From the NCBI GenBank assembly GCA_964412555.1, contig CAYPPG010000022.1, positions 1-64,000 of the forward strand: DNA of 64,000 nt. The letters run 5' to 3'. The notes beneath the pieces are model-generated. The model saw only the letters and a program-made list of their open reading frames with translations. It had not been told where the DNA came from and did no database searches. Numbering within the stretch: position 1 is the first letter of the stretch; the number at the start of each line of letters is the position of its first letter. A program made the translations under genes and the position numbers. Source of the stretch: CAYPPG01 sp964412555 (GTDB lineage Bacteria; Hinthialibacterota; Hinthialibacteria; Hinthialibacterales; Hinthialibacteraceae). Of the stretch, positions 25,247 through 34,017 are shown piece after piece.

Positions 25247-25530
25247 TGGTTCTCTCCTTTTCGTTGATTTGTATTTGGTTTATCGATCCAGTTTCATTTC
25301 GACACAGCTGAATATCAAGTATAAATGAAGACAACTCACCCCTTTCTTTTTCAGTTTGACTCTATTCGATGATAGACAATCCATATCTGTATTTGAAGGG
25401 GAATCCCCAAGAATTCATATAGATTTATATAAAAATTATCTTGCCTCAACTTTGAATAGTGATTTTTAGCGGTAAATCTACCCTTTTCTCTAAACAGAGT
25501 TGATATTCCCTCTTTTTTGCGCATGAATCG

Positions 25531-25556
25531 GTGCGCGGGCATCCTGCCCGCATTCT
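25531..25556. repeat. Dispersed hairpin repeat, copy D
   Basis: GTGCGCGGGCATCCTGCCCG followed by CATTC: arms GCGGGCA/TGCCCGC with a short loop. It is the same core as at 6834 and 10798. Confidence 0.55.
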
Positions 25557-25633
25557 TTTTTACGAGAGGATTTATGGGTACAAATTTTTCTTATTTGTAA
25601 CATATCTATGAATCGGTTGTTTGTCATAAAAGA

Positions 25634-25660
25634 AAAAGGACACGAAAATCGTGCCCTTTT
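25634..25660 (-). terminator. Rho-independent terminator of the GntR-type regulator
   Basis: AAAAGGACACGA pairs with TCGTGCCCTTTT (one A-C mismatch, 3-base loop). On the minus strand a U-rich TTTTTCTTTT run follows. It lies 29 bases after the regulator stop codon. Confidence 0.8.
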
Positions 25661-25688
25661 GTCGATTATCTTCCTGATTTTATTTCAC

Positions 25689-26834
25689 TTATTCCGCTAA
25701 GGTCATATTTGACACCGGAATCACGGAATCTCGCAGAAGAATTCGTGGAGAAATGACGACTTCTCTTTCTGAAAGTGGAATTTCTTCCCCCTTTGCAACC
25801 GCCAATTCCGTTTTCAACGCTTGGAAAATGGCGTCGACGTATTCCGAAATACACGGAGATACCGTCGTTAAACGAGGATTGGAGTATTGTCCCCCCGGAT
25901 AATCGCCATGACCAACAATCGCAACTTCTTCGGGGATCCGCAAACCGAGGGACGTTAAACCCCGCATGGCTTCCAGTGCGATAGTGTCATCATAACCGAC
26001 AACGGCTGTAGGAGCATTGGAACCCCGGAACAAGGATTCCATTCTTGCAGCATGGGTATGCCAGTCACGAAAAACTGACGGATTGATCAGCCATTCATCA
26101 GGATTCCATAAATTATGGGATTTCATGAATTCTCTATAGGTGTACCATCGTTCCATAATCGGACCAAAATCAGCTTCGGAACCTTTAGGACCGACATAAG
26201 CGATTCTTCGATGGCCAAGTTCGAAAAGATGGTCAAGCATACTTTTCATCCCTTGGGAATAATCGCTGCGAACACAAACCCATGGCGCATCGATGCTTTC
26301 CGTCACTTTTTCACAGATTACGACAGGAATTTTGTTCTTTCCAAATAACGAAGCGACCCCTACATGCTTTTTCGGAGTGACAGGAACCCAAATCAATGCA
26401 TGCACTTCTTTTTCGAATAAAAGCCGGGCATTGTTCAGTTCAATCTCTTCGTCATCCGGAGCATACATCACGAGAACATGGGTATTGTGTTCATTTGCTT
26501 CATGAACAATCTCTGTAACCAATTCTTGTGAATACGGTTGTGCACTAGGCAGCAACAAACCGACAACGAGGGTTTCCGCATTGTTTTCTGCCGTTCCGCT
26601 GGTTCGCTTCACGACAAATGTTCCGCTTCCCTGGCGGGAAACTAACCATCCCTGCCGTTCCAATTCGGATATGGCACGGGTCACTGTACTCAAACTTAAA
26701 TCGAATTCTTTCATCAAACGTTCCCGTGTGGGTAAAGGATCACCGGGCTTCAGTTTTCCTTCTTCTATTTGATCACGAAGTCGAATCATAAGTTGAACAT
26801 ACTTGGGCACACGTAATGATTCAAAATTTTTCAT
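25689..26834 (-). CDS. GntR-LacI hybrid transcriptional regulator
   Basis: A 381-residue regulator with a GntR winged helix at about residues 10-75 (VPKYVQLMIRLRDQIEEGKL, then LPTRERLMKEFDLSLSTVTR and GWLVSRQGSGTFVV). A LacI-type periplasmic-binding-protein domain follows at about 90-375 (VVGLLLPSAQPYSQEL, HLFELGHRRIAYVGP, PTAVVGYDDTIALEAM, IPEEVAIVGHGDYPGG). This arrangement is like AraR and usually senses a sugar. The ATG at 26834 is chosen because GAGGTG lies 6 bases upstream; an ATG at 26849 has no ribosome site. Target genes cannot be told from position alone; sugar genes surround it on both sides. Confidence 0.92.
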   Translation of the reverse strand: MKNFESLRVPKYVQLMIRLRDQIEEGKLKPGDPLPTRERLMKEFDLSLSTVTRAISELERQGWLVSRQGSGTFVVKRTSGTAENNAETLVVGLLLPSAQPYSQELVTEIVHEANEHNTHVLVMYAPDDEEIELNNARLLFEKEVHALIWVPVTPKKHVGVASLFGKNKIPVVICEKVTESIDAPWVCVRSDYSQGMKSMLDHLFELGHRRIAYVGPKGSEADFGPIMERWYTYREFMKSHNLWNPDEWLINPSVFRDWHTHAARMESLFRGSNAPTAVVGYDDTIALEAMRGLTSLGLRIPEEVAIVGHGDYPGGQYSNPRLTTVSPCISEYVDAIFQALKTELAVAKGEEIPLSEREVVISPRILLRDSVIPVSNMTLAE

Positions 26835-27511
26835 TGTACACCTCAACATCTGTAGTAATTGTGAATCGAAGATATCTTGCCTTCTGAAGTCTTCATTATC
26901 ACTTCGGCAAAATATTTCGATTGGAAGAGCGTATTTATTTCATGTTTAATTGTCGCCAGCAAGTAATTAAATGTTCCTTAATTTTTGTCATTGCTGAACA
27001 ATATGCTTAATAATCCTTGCTAAAACGTGAGATAAATACAAATGATCTTTAAAAAGGGTAGCCGAGAAATTTCAATAAGCAAGCGCTATTTCAATTGTAT
27101 ATTCAATAAATATTTGAAACAATCTCGAATATTCAAATCCATATTGTATCATTTTACGAGCTATCTATATCTTAAAAATGAGGCGATAAACAGGAAAAAT
27201 TCCGGCTACAATCTGCAGCTTGTTTTGATAAATTATCTTCATTGCATGGATCGTTAAAAACATTATTTAGTATTCGTATACTATATAATGAGTCGATTTA
27301 TCTATTCATTTTGTAAAAAGTAGCACGTACAACTTTTCATCTAATCAGGAAAAAGATTATCACGAAACGAGAAAAGTGTCTGATATTTTTTTCGATTGAG
27401 GATTTTATACCTCATTTTCATACAATTTTCACTCGATTGTTTGATCAATTGTAATATTTTTAAAGGGAAAAGAAGTGATATCAATGTAGTGAGAGAAAAA
27501 GAGTCTATTAT
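26835..27511. other. 677-base AT-rich non-coding region
   Basis: This lies upstream of the regulator and downstream of the carboxypeptidase-regulatory-domain gene. It is markedly AT-rich. A 71-codon open frame (27042-27257, plus strand) lacks a ribosome site and encodes a Lys/Ile/Tyr-rich sequence typical of AT-rich spacer, so I do not call it. No dispersed repeat copy, hairpin terminator or RNA gene was recognised. The regulator promoter should lie near 26850-26950. Confidence 0.5.
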
Positions 27512-30500
27512 TCAGTTTTGCTTTAATCCGCTTGAGTTTGGAGGTGCTATTTTGGGTTGAAGGATGATCTCACCCAAATTCCGCTCTTCCCCCTCACGCC
27601 CAATGGCCAATGGAATTATCTGTTCAACAGGGGAATTGTCCGGAGAAAAACCTTTAATCACCAATTCTCCTCCACGCAAAGGGATTTCATCAAGCCTGAA
27701 ATATCCCTGTTCATTGGGCGCCGTAATTCCTAGTTGTTCTCCGATTGGGATCGTGTCAGAAATAAAATACTGTTTCAAGCCTACTTGGAAACCAAGAGAA
27801 TAGGGTATCCCTTCCCCGTTGACCAAGCGACCGGTTACTGAGAATTTTTTTTCTTCAATCGTAATTCTCACATCCGTGCAAATCTCGTCTTTTTGGAGTG
27901 AAATAGGCTCGGAGAAAGTTGGCGGGGAGTAGTCCGATTTGATAAGAAATCGATAAGGAGCATTGCGGACGGGCAAATGTTCATACAAAAACGCACCTTC
28001 CGGGTGGGAAACAGAACGTGGTTGCAAATTCAAATCGAATGAAAACATCAATGTTTGATCGCCGGTTGGATTTTCCATTTGGTATGTATCACGCTTGGAT
28101 GGCACCAGTTGAATTTGATAATTTGTCACTGGCTCTCCACGTGTATCCATCACCGTTCCACCGATGGTTCCAAATCCTCTCTCTTTGAGTGTGACTTCGA
28201 TGCGGATATCCTGTTTTCCCCATTCGCTTGTTTTGTACGATTCCAACTCATGAGAGGGTGAAAAAAAGTCGAAGAAAATCCAAGTACCTTTCGGTGGCTG
28301 TTCCGAGGTAATCGGAAAGCGAAAGTGCCCGTTTTCATCCGGTTTTTTCATGGATAAGAGTTGCCCACAGCGCATAAGAATTTCCCCTTCTGTCACCGGT
28401 GTACCGTCTTCTTCCACGATCCAACCCTGAAAACTTTCTTTCGCCGCTTCCAGTACAAAGTCCACATTGACTAGAGATGAATCTGCAGTGACTTTCACAG
28501 TCGAATCGAGTGTTTTGGCAACATATTCTTGTTTTCTGTCTTCTGCTTTTGCAAAATACTCTCCTGGTTCCAGCGCAATTTGATAATATCCATCCGGTTT
28601 CGACTCTGTCCGTGTTGCGATCAGGAATAAATTGATATCTTTTGTGAAGCGAACAATTGCATTTTCAATCGGTTGTCCCCCAGAGTTGGTAACCCGACCA
28701 ATCACCATTGTTTTCGCGTCAAACACAATATCGACATTTTGGATTTCTTCTCCCGGTCTCGGATGAATTTCAACCCCGTTTTTTCTTTCCGAAGTGATAC
28801 TCGCATATTTCCCGTAGACAGGATGTTCCGCATTGACAAAGACTTGGAAGTCATTTTCGAATACATTTGCATTACTTACGTAACGGTAGGTTCCATCCGG
28901 CTGGGATATGGATGGTTCTCGAAAACCATATTGGAAATGTTGATATCCCGGGATTTCGACTGTTCGCTCTTGTAATTCATCGGAATCTGGCCGGAGCATG
29001 CTCATCGTTTCGATCACGGCTTCACTTGTATGGGCCATGATATCCCCCATCATGCCGCCTTGCCGAGAATGAAGCATCATTTCCGCTCCTTCAAGGGGAG
29101 ACCCATCCGTATTCAAAACCCGTCCTGATACGGACCAGGAACGTAAGAGGGAGAAGTCCACACCCGTAACGTTCAATTCATCATTTAATAATATAATTGG
29201 ATTCGATACCGGATTTTCAAGTGGGAATATGGCTTTTTGAAAGGAAGTGAAGATATAGTTTTTTAATGGAGCTACCCCCACGGTATAGGCTCCGCCTTTC
29301 ATCGCTGACAAAGTGTAACTTCCATCCGCTTTCGTAAAGGCTTTCACAACAGGGGGGACGGAAAATTGGTTGGTTTTGTTGTTGTAAAGAATCCCGATCA
29401 GATTGTCTTTCTGTTGATCAAAAGCAATGACCTCGGCGCCTTCGATTGGTTCACCGCTCATTTCATCGATAACACGTCCCGATATCGAATATTCTTTTCC
29501 TTGGAGTGCAATTTCCACTTCGTGATGGTCTCTTGTGATTTCAACATCTTTCATTCCTGTTTGAAACCAACCATGCTCGGCAGTGAGCTGGTAGGAGCCA
29601 GCGGGGATATCATGAAATTCGGTTTTTCCAGTTGATTTGCTTGTTTCCTTAACAAGAAGTATGTTGCCGCTACCAGGCTTGGATTGCAGCGTCACACGGG
29701 CGGAATACACTGGTTTCTTTTTATTGTCGGTCACCGAGACCATGAATTGGCTATGAGTGGAAAGTACCACTTCATGAGTCTTTGCTTCTGTTACCGCATA
29801 GACTCGTTCTTCATGGGGTAAATAGGGAGAAGCATTGACAAACAATCGATAATATCCGGATACGACGGGATCGAATCGAACGAAACCGGATTCATCCGAT
29901 GATCGCTTCGATAAATCGGCTTCTTGAATCTCTTGTTGTTTGGATTCCGGTTTCAATTTCACATCGGCATTGGGAATCGGAGCACCTTCTTTATTTCGGA
30001 TCACAACTGGGATCGTGGCTTTTTTGGCAACGATTATCTCACTTTCATTCGTCCCTTCTTGGAGTTCGAATTCAAAAAGTTCAGACGTGAATATTCTCGT
30101 GTCTGTTAGTTCAACGTTGGCTTGACCGTGAGTCATTAAATCAAGTGTGCAGATACCTTCTTCGGATATTTGCATGGTGTGGTGTTCCGCTCTGAGGTGC
30201 AATACGGCTTTTTCCGGTTGAAAAGGTTTCTTTTCCGTATCTTTAAACAATATTTTCAAAGATGCAATAAATTGATTCGATAAGCCAGTTTCCGGCCTGG
30301 ATGATTCCGTTATCCGCACAGGAGTCTCGAACGGTGACGTAACATCAATATCCCCATTACGATGAGCTGTAATTTTATTTCCTACAGCTAGAACTTGCGT
30401 TTGTGAAGCATTCTCGATTTTTACTTTCCCCGATTCAACGGAAACTGTAACTGAATCCGGAGTTCGTTCCGGAGGATTATCATCCCGGATGAAAACAATT

Positions 30501-30556
30501 GTTCCAATGACAACAACAAAGCACACGATGAATAAGGACAGTAACCAAGTACGCAT
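27512..30556 (-). CDS. Membrane-anchored protein with repeated carboxypeptidase-regulatory (Ig-like) domains
   Basis: A 1014-residue protein with an N-terminal membrane segment (WLLSLFIVCFVVVIGTIVFI) and a large extracytoplasmic part. At least six repeats of the CarboxypepD_reg type are visible. They follow the pattern GxV-(D/N)xxGxPxxxAxV, for example SGRVIDEMSGEPIEGAEVIA, SGRVLNTDGSPLEGAEMML, IGRVTNSGGQPIENAIVRF and GGTVMDTRGEPVTNYQIQL. Each is followed by DG-Y-rich segments. These are beta-sandwich domains without catalytic residues. GGAGG lies 5 bases before the ATG at 30556. It is the last gene of the ECF sigma-FecR operon and is the likely surface output or partner of that pair. Confidence 0.85.
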   Translation of the reverse strand: MRTWLLSLFIVCFVVVIGTIVFIRDDNPPERTPDSVTVSVESGKVKIENASQTQVLAVGNKITAHRNGDIDVTSPFETPVRITESSRPETGLSNQFIASLKILFKDTEKKPFQPEKAVLHLRAEHHTMQISEEGICTLDLMTHGQANVELTDTRIFTSELFEFELQEGTNESEIIVAKKATIPVVIRNKEGAPIPNADVKLKPESKQQEIQEADLSKRSSDESGFVRFDPVVSGYYRLFVNASPYLPHEERVYAVTEAKTHEVVLSTHSQFMVSVTDNKKKPVYSARVTLQSKPGSGNILLVKETSKSTGKTEFHDIPAGSYQLTAEHGWFQTGMKDVEITRDHHEVEIALQGKEYSISGRVIDEMSGEPIEGAEVIAFDQQKDNLIGILYNNKTNQFSVPPVVKAFTKADGSYTLSAMKGGAYTVGVAPLKNYIFTSFQKAIFPLENPVSNPIILLNDELNVTGVDFSLLRSWSVSGRVLNTDGSPLEGAEMMLHSRQGGMMGDIMAHTSEAVIETMSMLRPDSDELQERTVEIPGYQHFQYGFREPSISQPDGTYRYVSNANVFENDFQVFVNAEHPVYGKYASITSERKNGVEIHPRPGEEIQNVDIVFDAKTMVIGRVTNSGGQPIENAIVRFTKDINLFLIATRTESKPDGYYQIALEPGEYFAKAEDRKQEYVAKTLDSTVKVTADSSLVNVDFVLEAAKESFQGWIVEEDGTPVTEGEILMRCGQLLSMKKPDENGHFRFPITSEQPPKGTWIFFDFFSPSHELESYKTSEWGKQDIRIEVTLKERGFGTIGGTVMDTRGEPVTNYQIQLVPSKRDTYQMENPTGDQTLMFSFDLNLQPRSVSHPEGAFLYEHLPVRNAPYRFLIKSDYSPPTFSEPISLQKDEICTDVRITIEEKKFSVTGRLVNGEGIPYSLGFQVGLKQYFISDTIPIGEQLGITAPNEQGYFRLDEIPLRGGELVIKGFSPDNSPVEQIIPLAIGREGEERNLGEIILQPKIAPPNSSGLKQN

Positions 30557-30588
30557 GGCAACCTCCAATCTTTATGCATAAAATATGA

Positions 30589-31233
30589 TTAATGATCCAA
30601 TTCGATGTGAAATACGGTTCCTATGACGGATATATCGAGTAATGGTGTGTGAACAGTCATGGTTGAGCCGGGAATATGCTCTGCATGAACTCGAATTGCT
30701 CCTTTGCGGATATAAATTTCACGCTTTTCATCAAAACGAATTGCCAGTTGAGTTTCGGGTGAACAGGATAGAATGGAGCCGTCTGCCAAAGCCAGGTTTA
30801 CAAATGTATTCTGTGGAGTTGTCACATATTTTCCTATTTGCATTCGTTGTTTCCATAACCATGAAAGGGTTTTTCCCGAATCAATGGAACCGGAAACCAT
30901 TTGAAAGCGGTCCACCGGCGCTGGCAGCCAATGATAAATATTGAATACCAAGACTATTCCTATAAGAAAGTATGCCAGCGACGGTTTCAAAAATGGTTTC
31001 AAAACTGGCATAACGGGAAAATGCCATCCTCTTCCTTTCTTCATCTCTCTTGCCATCCGATTTACGATTTCTTCTTCATTAAAAACCGGAACTCGGTGAG
31101 AGTGAAAACCGTCTCGTATGACATCATAGGCTTTCATGATATTTGCTTCTTCTTGACCGTTTTCGGTACGATCTCCCTTATCGTAACGGTCGGATAATTC
31201 GAATTCTTTTTTCATCGAGTCGGTGTGCTTCAT
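30589..31233 (-). CDS. FecR-like transmembrane regulator (anti-sigma candidate)
   Basis: A 214-residue protein. The N-terminal ~80 residues are cytoplasmic and charged, a membrane helix lies at about 87-104 (PSLAYFLIGIVLVFNIYHWL), and a periplasmic FecR domain spans 110-213. The FecR hallmarks are visible: VTTPQNTFVNLALADGSILS, SPETQLAIRF, REIYIRKGAIRVHAE and TPLLDISVIGTVFHIELD. Such proteins act as anti-sigma factors or signal sensors for an ECF sigma factor. The gene overlaps the sigma gene as ATGA and is followed by the repeat-domain protein. No TonB receptor is nearby, unlike classical Fec systems. Confidence 0.85.
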   Translation of the reverse strand: MKHTDSMKKEFELSDRYDKGDRTENGQEEANIMKAYDVIRDGFHSHRVPVFNEEEIVNRMAREMKKGRGWHFPVMPVLKPFLKPSLAYFLIGIVLVFNIYHWLPAPVDRFQMVSGSIDSGKTLSWLWKQRMQIGKYVTTPQNTFVNLALADGSILSCSPETQLAIRFDEKREIYIRKGAIRVHAEHIPGSTMTVHTPLLDISVIGTVFHIELDH

Positions 31234-31796
31234 ACTTCACCTACGAAAGGGGCTAATAGTACCCGCATCTTTTTTCTGGCACGACATAATTGCATTCGCA
31301 CATTCTCCACGGTGATCGATAGTGTTTCTGCGATCTCTTTTTTTGATTCTCCGTTCAATTCATGTAAGACAATGACGGTTCGCTGTATATCGCTCAGCTT
31401 TGCAAGAGCACAGTCGAATGTTTGTTCAAATTGGGAAATACAGGCTGCTTCCTCAGGAGTATCTGTGTGAGAGAATTCAATAGCCGACCCGTCCTCCTCA
31501 TCTTTTAGGGATGCAAACCGGCTGCGGTTTCGTAATCGGTTGATACACATATTCCGTGCCGTCGTCATTAAAAAACCTTTTATCGAACCGTTGGCGGAGC
31601 GAAACCGTCCTTGCTTCACCATTTGCACGAGTTTCAGTAAAGTTTCCTGAAAGACATCCCGCGCTTCTTCTTCATCACCAAGCAGCAAAAAGCACAAACG
31701 CAATACGGGAGTTGCATACCAAGCGATGACGTCGTGAAAACAGTTCTTGTCACCGTGCAACATGCGCTCTATGAGATCCGCGGATTGGCTGTTCAT
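31230..31796 (-). CDS. ECF sigma factor
   Basis: A 188-residue RNA polymerase sigma-70 factor of the extracytoplasmic-function type. Region 2 includes LLGDEEEARDVFQETLLKLV and GFLMTTARNMCINRLR. Region 4 includes LSDIQRTVIVLHELNGESKK and EIAETLSITVENVRMQLCRA. Only regions 2 and 4 are present. The stop overlaps the FecR-like gene by 4 bases. It is likely to direct its own operon and possibly distant genes in response to the FecR-like sensor. The divergent pseudopilin gene starts 196 bases away. Confidence 0.93.
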   Translation of the reverse strand: MNSQSADLIERMLHGDKNCFHDVIAWYATPVLRLCFLLLGDEEEARDVFQETLLKLVQMVKQGRFRSANGSIKGFLMTTARNMCINRLRNRSRFASLKDEEDGSAIEFSHTDTPEEAACISQFEQTFDCALAKLSDIQRTVIVLHELNGESKKEIAETLSITVENVRMQLCRARKKMRVLLAPFVGEV

Positions 31797-31991
31797 CGAT
31801 ATTCCTTCTATTTACATATACACAGCAAGGCAAACAAATATAACATACAATTTTCACTTTTTTTGTTTGTTACTATTTTGTTGAATCGGTTTACCGGTAT
31901 TGTCATGATCATAAGTAAAACTGTACACTATCCTAGCATTCTGATGAGAATGAAACTTATATTTCTCATTTCGAAAAAGGAGATCTTATCT

Positions 31992-32633
31992 GTGTCTCAA
32001 CGAACCGGTTTTACTCTCATCGAATTACTCATCGTCGTCGCGATTATCGGGATTTTAGCGGCTATTGCCGTTCCCAATTTCTTAAACGCGCAAATCCGGG
32101 CGAAATCCGCACGCACATTCGCCGATATGCGCATGTTGGATGAACAAATTCATGTTCGGTATATAGATACCGGCCTTTGGCTCATCGACGGAAATGACAC
32201 CACTGAAGGGGAGAATTGCTCTTTCGAAGGAGGCATGCATTACTTCGGCTGCACCTGCGCAAATGCGAAAGTGGATTGCGGTTCCCTGACAAACTTCCCT
32301 GGAGCGTTCTTTAACGGGCAAATCTGGGCGTTACTCACTACACCGGTCTCTTATATCAGCGGGATGCCGCTTGATCCCTTCGGTGGAGGATTGTTTTATG
32401 GATACGAAGACCGGAGCTGCGCCAATAATGTGGAAAAACGGCAGCATTGGTTCGTATTCGCCGCCGGACCGGATGGGGATCACGGCGATTGGTACGATAG
32501 TGGATCACGCAATGCCGAAGCGTATAATCCGACAAACGGATTGAGTTCCGATGGGGATATCTGGAGAGCGTATGTTTTTCGGCCTAGTTATTTCACCGAG
32601 GAGTTCCTGGGAGTATTGACCGTAACCTATTAG
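31992..32633 (+). CDS. Prepilin-type pseudopilin, second copy
   Basis: A 213-residue pseudopilin. The leader RTGFTLIELLIVVAIIGILA is followed by VPNFLNAQIRAK, nearly identical to the first pseudopilin of the window. A GTG start at 31992 is chosen: AAGGAG lies 9 bases before it and it gives the short leader usual for prepilins. The ATG codons further upstream would add an atypical N-terminus. The C-terminal half shares GPDG and YNPTNGLSSDGDIW with the other copy. Four Cys residues near CTCANAKVDCG suggest a disulfide loop. No secretion platform genes are nearby. Confidence 0.82.
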   Translation: MSQRTGFTLIELLIVVAIIGILAAIAVPNFLNAQIRAKSARTFADMRMLDEQIHVRYIDTGLWLIDGNDTTEGENCSFEGGMHYFGCTCANAKVDCGSLTNFPGAFFNGQIWALLTTPVSYISGMPLDPFGGGLFYGYEDRSCANNVEKRQHWFVFAAGPDGDHGDWYDSGSRNAEAYNPTNGLSSDGDIWRAYVFRPSYFTEEFLGVLTVTY

Positions 32634-32728
32634 TTCTTTCCCCACTTGTCTTTTTCTCAATATTTACTCATACCAAAATTGCTGTCACAATGTGTACGCA
32701 TTTCATTTGGGAATGCGGTAAGGAAATC

Positions 32729-32786
32729 GGGCAATCACGTAGGATTGCCCCTACAAAATGTAGGGATAGACCTATGTGTCTATCCC
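32729..32786. repeat. Twin-hairpin intergenic repeat
   Basis: Two neighbouring hairpins: GGGCAAT(8)ATTGCCC at 32729-32750 and GGGATAGA(8)TCTATCCC at 32763-32786. They share the intervening CCTACAAAATGTA. This differs from the GGAGCGC-type family. It lies between the pseudopilin and the sugar island and might work as a processing or termination structure. Confidence 0.6.
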
Positions 32787-32829
32787 GTAATCCCCTTATT
32801 CTAAAATAAAAAGGAATTGATTTACCATT

Positions 32830-33801
32830 ATGGAAACATACATAAAAAACGCCGTTATTACGAGTTTTTTGAACAAAACCAAAGACCGTTTCCACGAATA
32901 CAATGAAGAGCGCACTCTTGAAGAACGGTTGCAGATGGTTTCGCAAATGGAGGGCATCGATGGAGTGGAAGTGGTGTTTCCCTATGAAGTCAACGATGCG
33001 GCAAATCTAAAAAAATTGATTGCAGAGAACCATTTGCAGATCGCGGCGATCAACGTGAATGTGAAAGCGGAGCCGGAATTTCGCATGGGCGGGCTGACCT
33101 CGAATGATCCGGCAGTGCGGAACAAAGCGGTGCAATTCATCAAAGACGCGAAGGATTTTGCCAAGGAATGCGGAGCGAATAAAGTGACCTGCTGTCCGCT
33201 GGGAGACGGATACGAATTCAACTTTCAGTGCGATTATGCCCAAAGTTGGAAATCCCTCGTTGAAACCTTCGGGGAGGCCGGCAGCCACTGTCCGGAAATC
33301 CCGCTTTTTATCGAATACAAACCGAGTGAAACACGCGGACGCTGTTTTGTCGACACCGCATCCAAGGCGCTTTGCCTGTTGAACGATATCGGGATCGAGG
33401 AAATGGGCATTACACTCGATTTCGGCCATTCGATGTACGGCAACGAGAATCCGGCGGAAGTAGTGGCGATGCTGGCTGAGAGCCGCTATCCGTATTATAT
33501 CCACATCAACGACAACGATGGGAAATGGGACTGGGATTTCATGGTCGGCACACGACATTTTCTGGATTATGTCGAATTTCTATACTATTTACAGAAATAC
33601 AGTTATGGCGATTACTTGACCTCGGATACATCTCCGACTCGATGGGATATTCAAGGCACATTCGAGATGAATGCGCGAATGACCAACAAGATTTGGAAAC
33701 GATTGCTTTCCATCGACCAACAGGAATTCAAAACTCTCATTCATGGTGGGGATTATTTAAAGACATGGCGATTGATCGAGAAGGATATCTTATCGCTTTA
33801 A
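32830..33801 (+). CDS. Sugar phosphate isomerase/epimerase family protein (TIM barrel)
   Basis: A 323-residue cytoplasmic AP-endonuclease-2-fold protein, as in xylose isomerase-like epimerases and inosose dehydratases. Candidate divalent-metal ligands are Glu162 in FIEYKP, Asp197 and His200 in TLDFGHS, His225 in YIHINDN, and Glu279 in GTFEM. The substrate is unknown. An AAGGAAT ribosome site lies about 13 bases upstream. It begins the plus-strand series with the small gene at 33851 and the TctC-TctB-TctA transporter, so it probably acts on the transported sugar derivative. Confidence 0.88.
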   Translation: METYIKNAVITSFLNKTKDRFHEYNEERTLEERLQMVSQMEGIDGVEVVFPYEVNDAANLKKLIAENHLQIAAINVNVKAEPEFRMGGLTSNDPAVRNKAVQFIKDAKDFAKECGANKVTCCPLGDGYEFNFQCDYAQSWKSLVETFGEAGSHCPEIPLFIEYKPSETRGRCFVDTASKALCLLNDIGIEEMGITLDFGHSMYGNENPAEVVAMLAESRYPYYIHINDNDGKWDWDFMVGTRHFLDYVEFLYYLQKYSYGDYLTSDTSPTRWDIQGTFEMNARMTNKIWKRLLSIDQQEFKTLIHGGDYLKTWRLIEKDILSL

Positions 33802-33850
33802 GCAAATCGGCATAGAATACAATAAAGAGGCATTATAGGGAGAGTATTTT

Positions 33851-34006
33851 ATGAAGATGGATGATAATGAACCTCTTGAATTGACCTCGGAATTGGAAAC
33901 CGCGTTAGAAAAAATGGAAGAGGATTTTCAAAAAGGAATCAATTGGAGTCCACCACTTCGAGGTGAAGAAGCAATCAAGTATCTTCGAACATTACGTAAC
34001 TTATAA
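33851..34006 (+). CDS. Small acidic protein of 51 residues, unknown
   Basis: ATG at 33851 to TAA at 34004-34006, with GGGAGAG 6 bases upstream. The product is acidic and helical: LELTSELETALEKMEEDFQK and EEAIKYLRTLRNL. It lies 50 bases after the epimerase gene and 11 bases before tctC, in the same direction. I do not recognise a family. Good ribosome site and spacing support a real gene. Confidence 0.5.
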   Translation: MKMDDNEPLELTSELETALEKMEEDFQKGINWSPPLRGEEAIKYLRTLRNL

Positions 34007-34017
34007 AAGGAGAGACA

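Larger units (their letters stand above)
25247..25688. other. 442-base intergenic region between two minus-strand genes
   Basis: It holds one dispersed hairpin repeat (25531-25556), the terminator of the GntR-type gene (25634-25660) and, next to 25246, the ribosome site and presumably promoter of the secreted-protein gene. The stretch 25320-25520 is AT-rich; a 63-codon open frame there has no ribosome site and no recognisable product, and I do not call it. Confidence 0.6.

Noticed and set aside
25351..25542. 63-codon open frame on the minus strand
   Set aside because: No ribosome site and no family resemblance; it overlaps the dispersed-repeat edge region.
27042..27257. 71-codon open frame in the AT-rich spacer
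   Set aside because: No ribosome site, amino-acid composition typical of AT-rich non-coding DNA, no recognisable motif.
29899..30125. Three overlapping plus-strand frames inside the carboxypeptidase-regulatory-domain gene
   Set aside because: They are shadows of the well-supported minus-strand gene.
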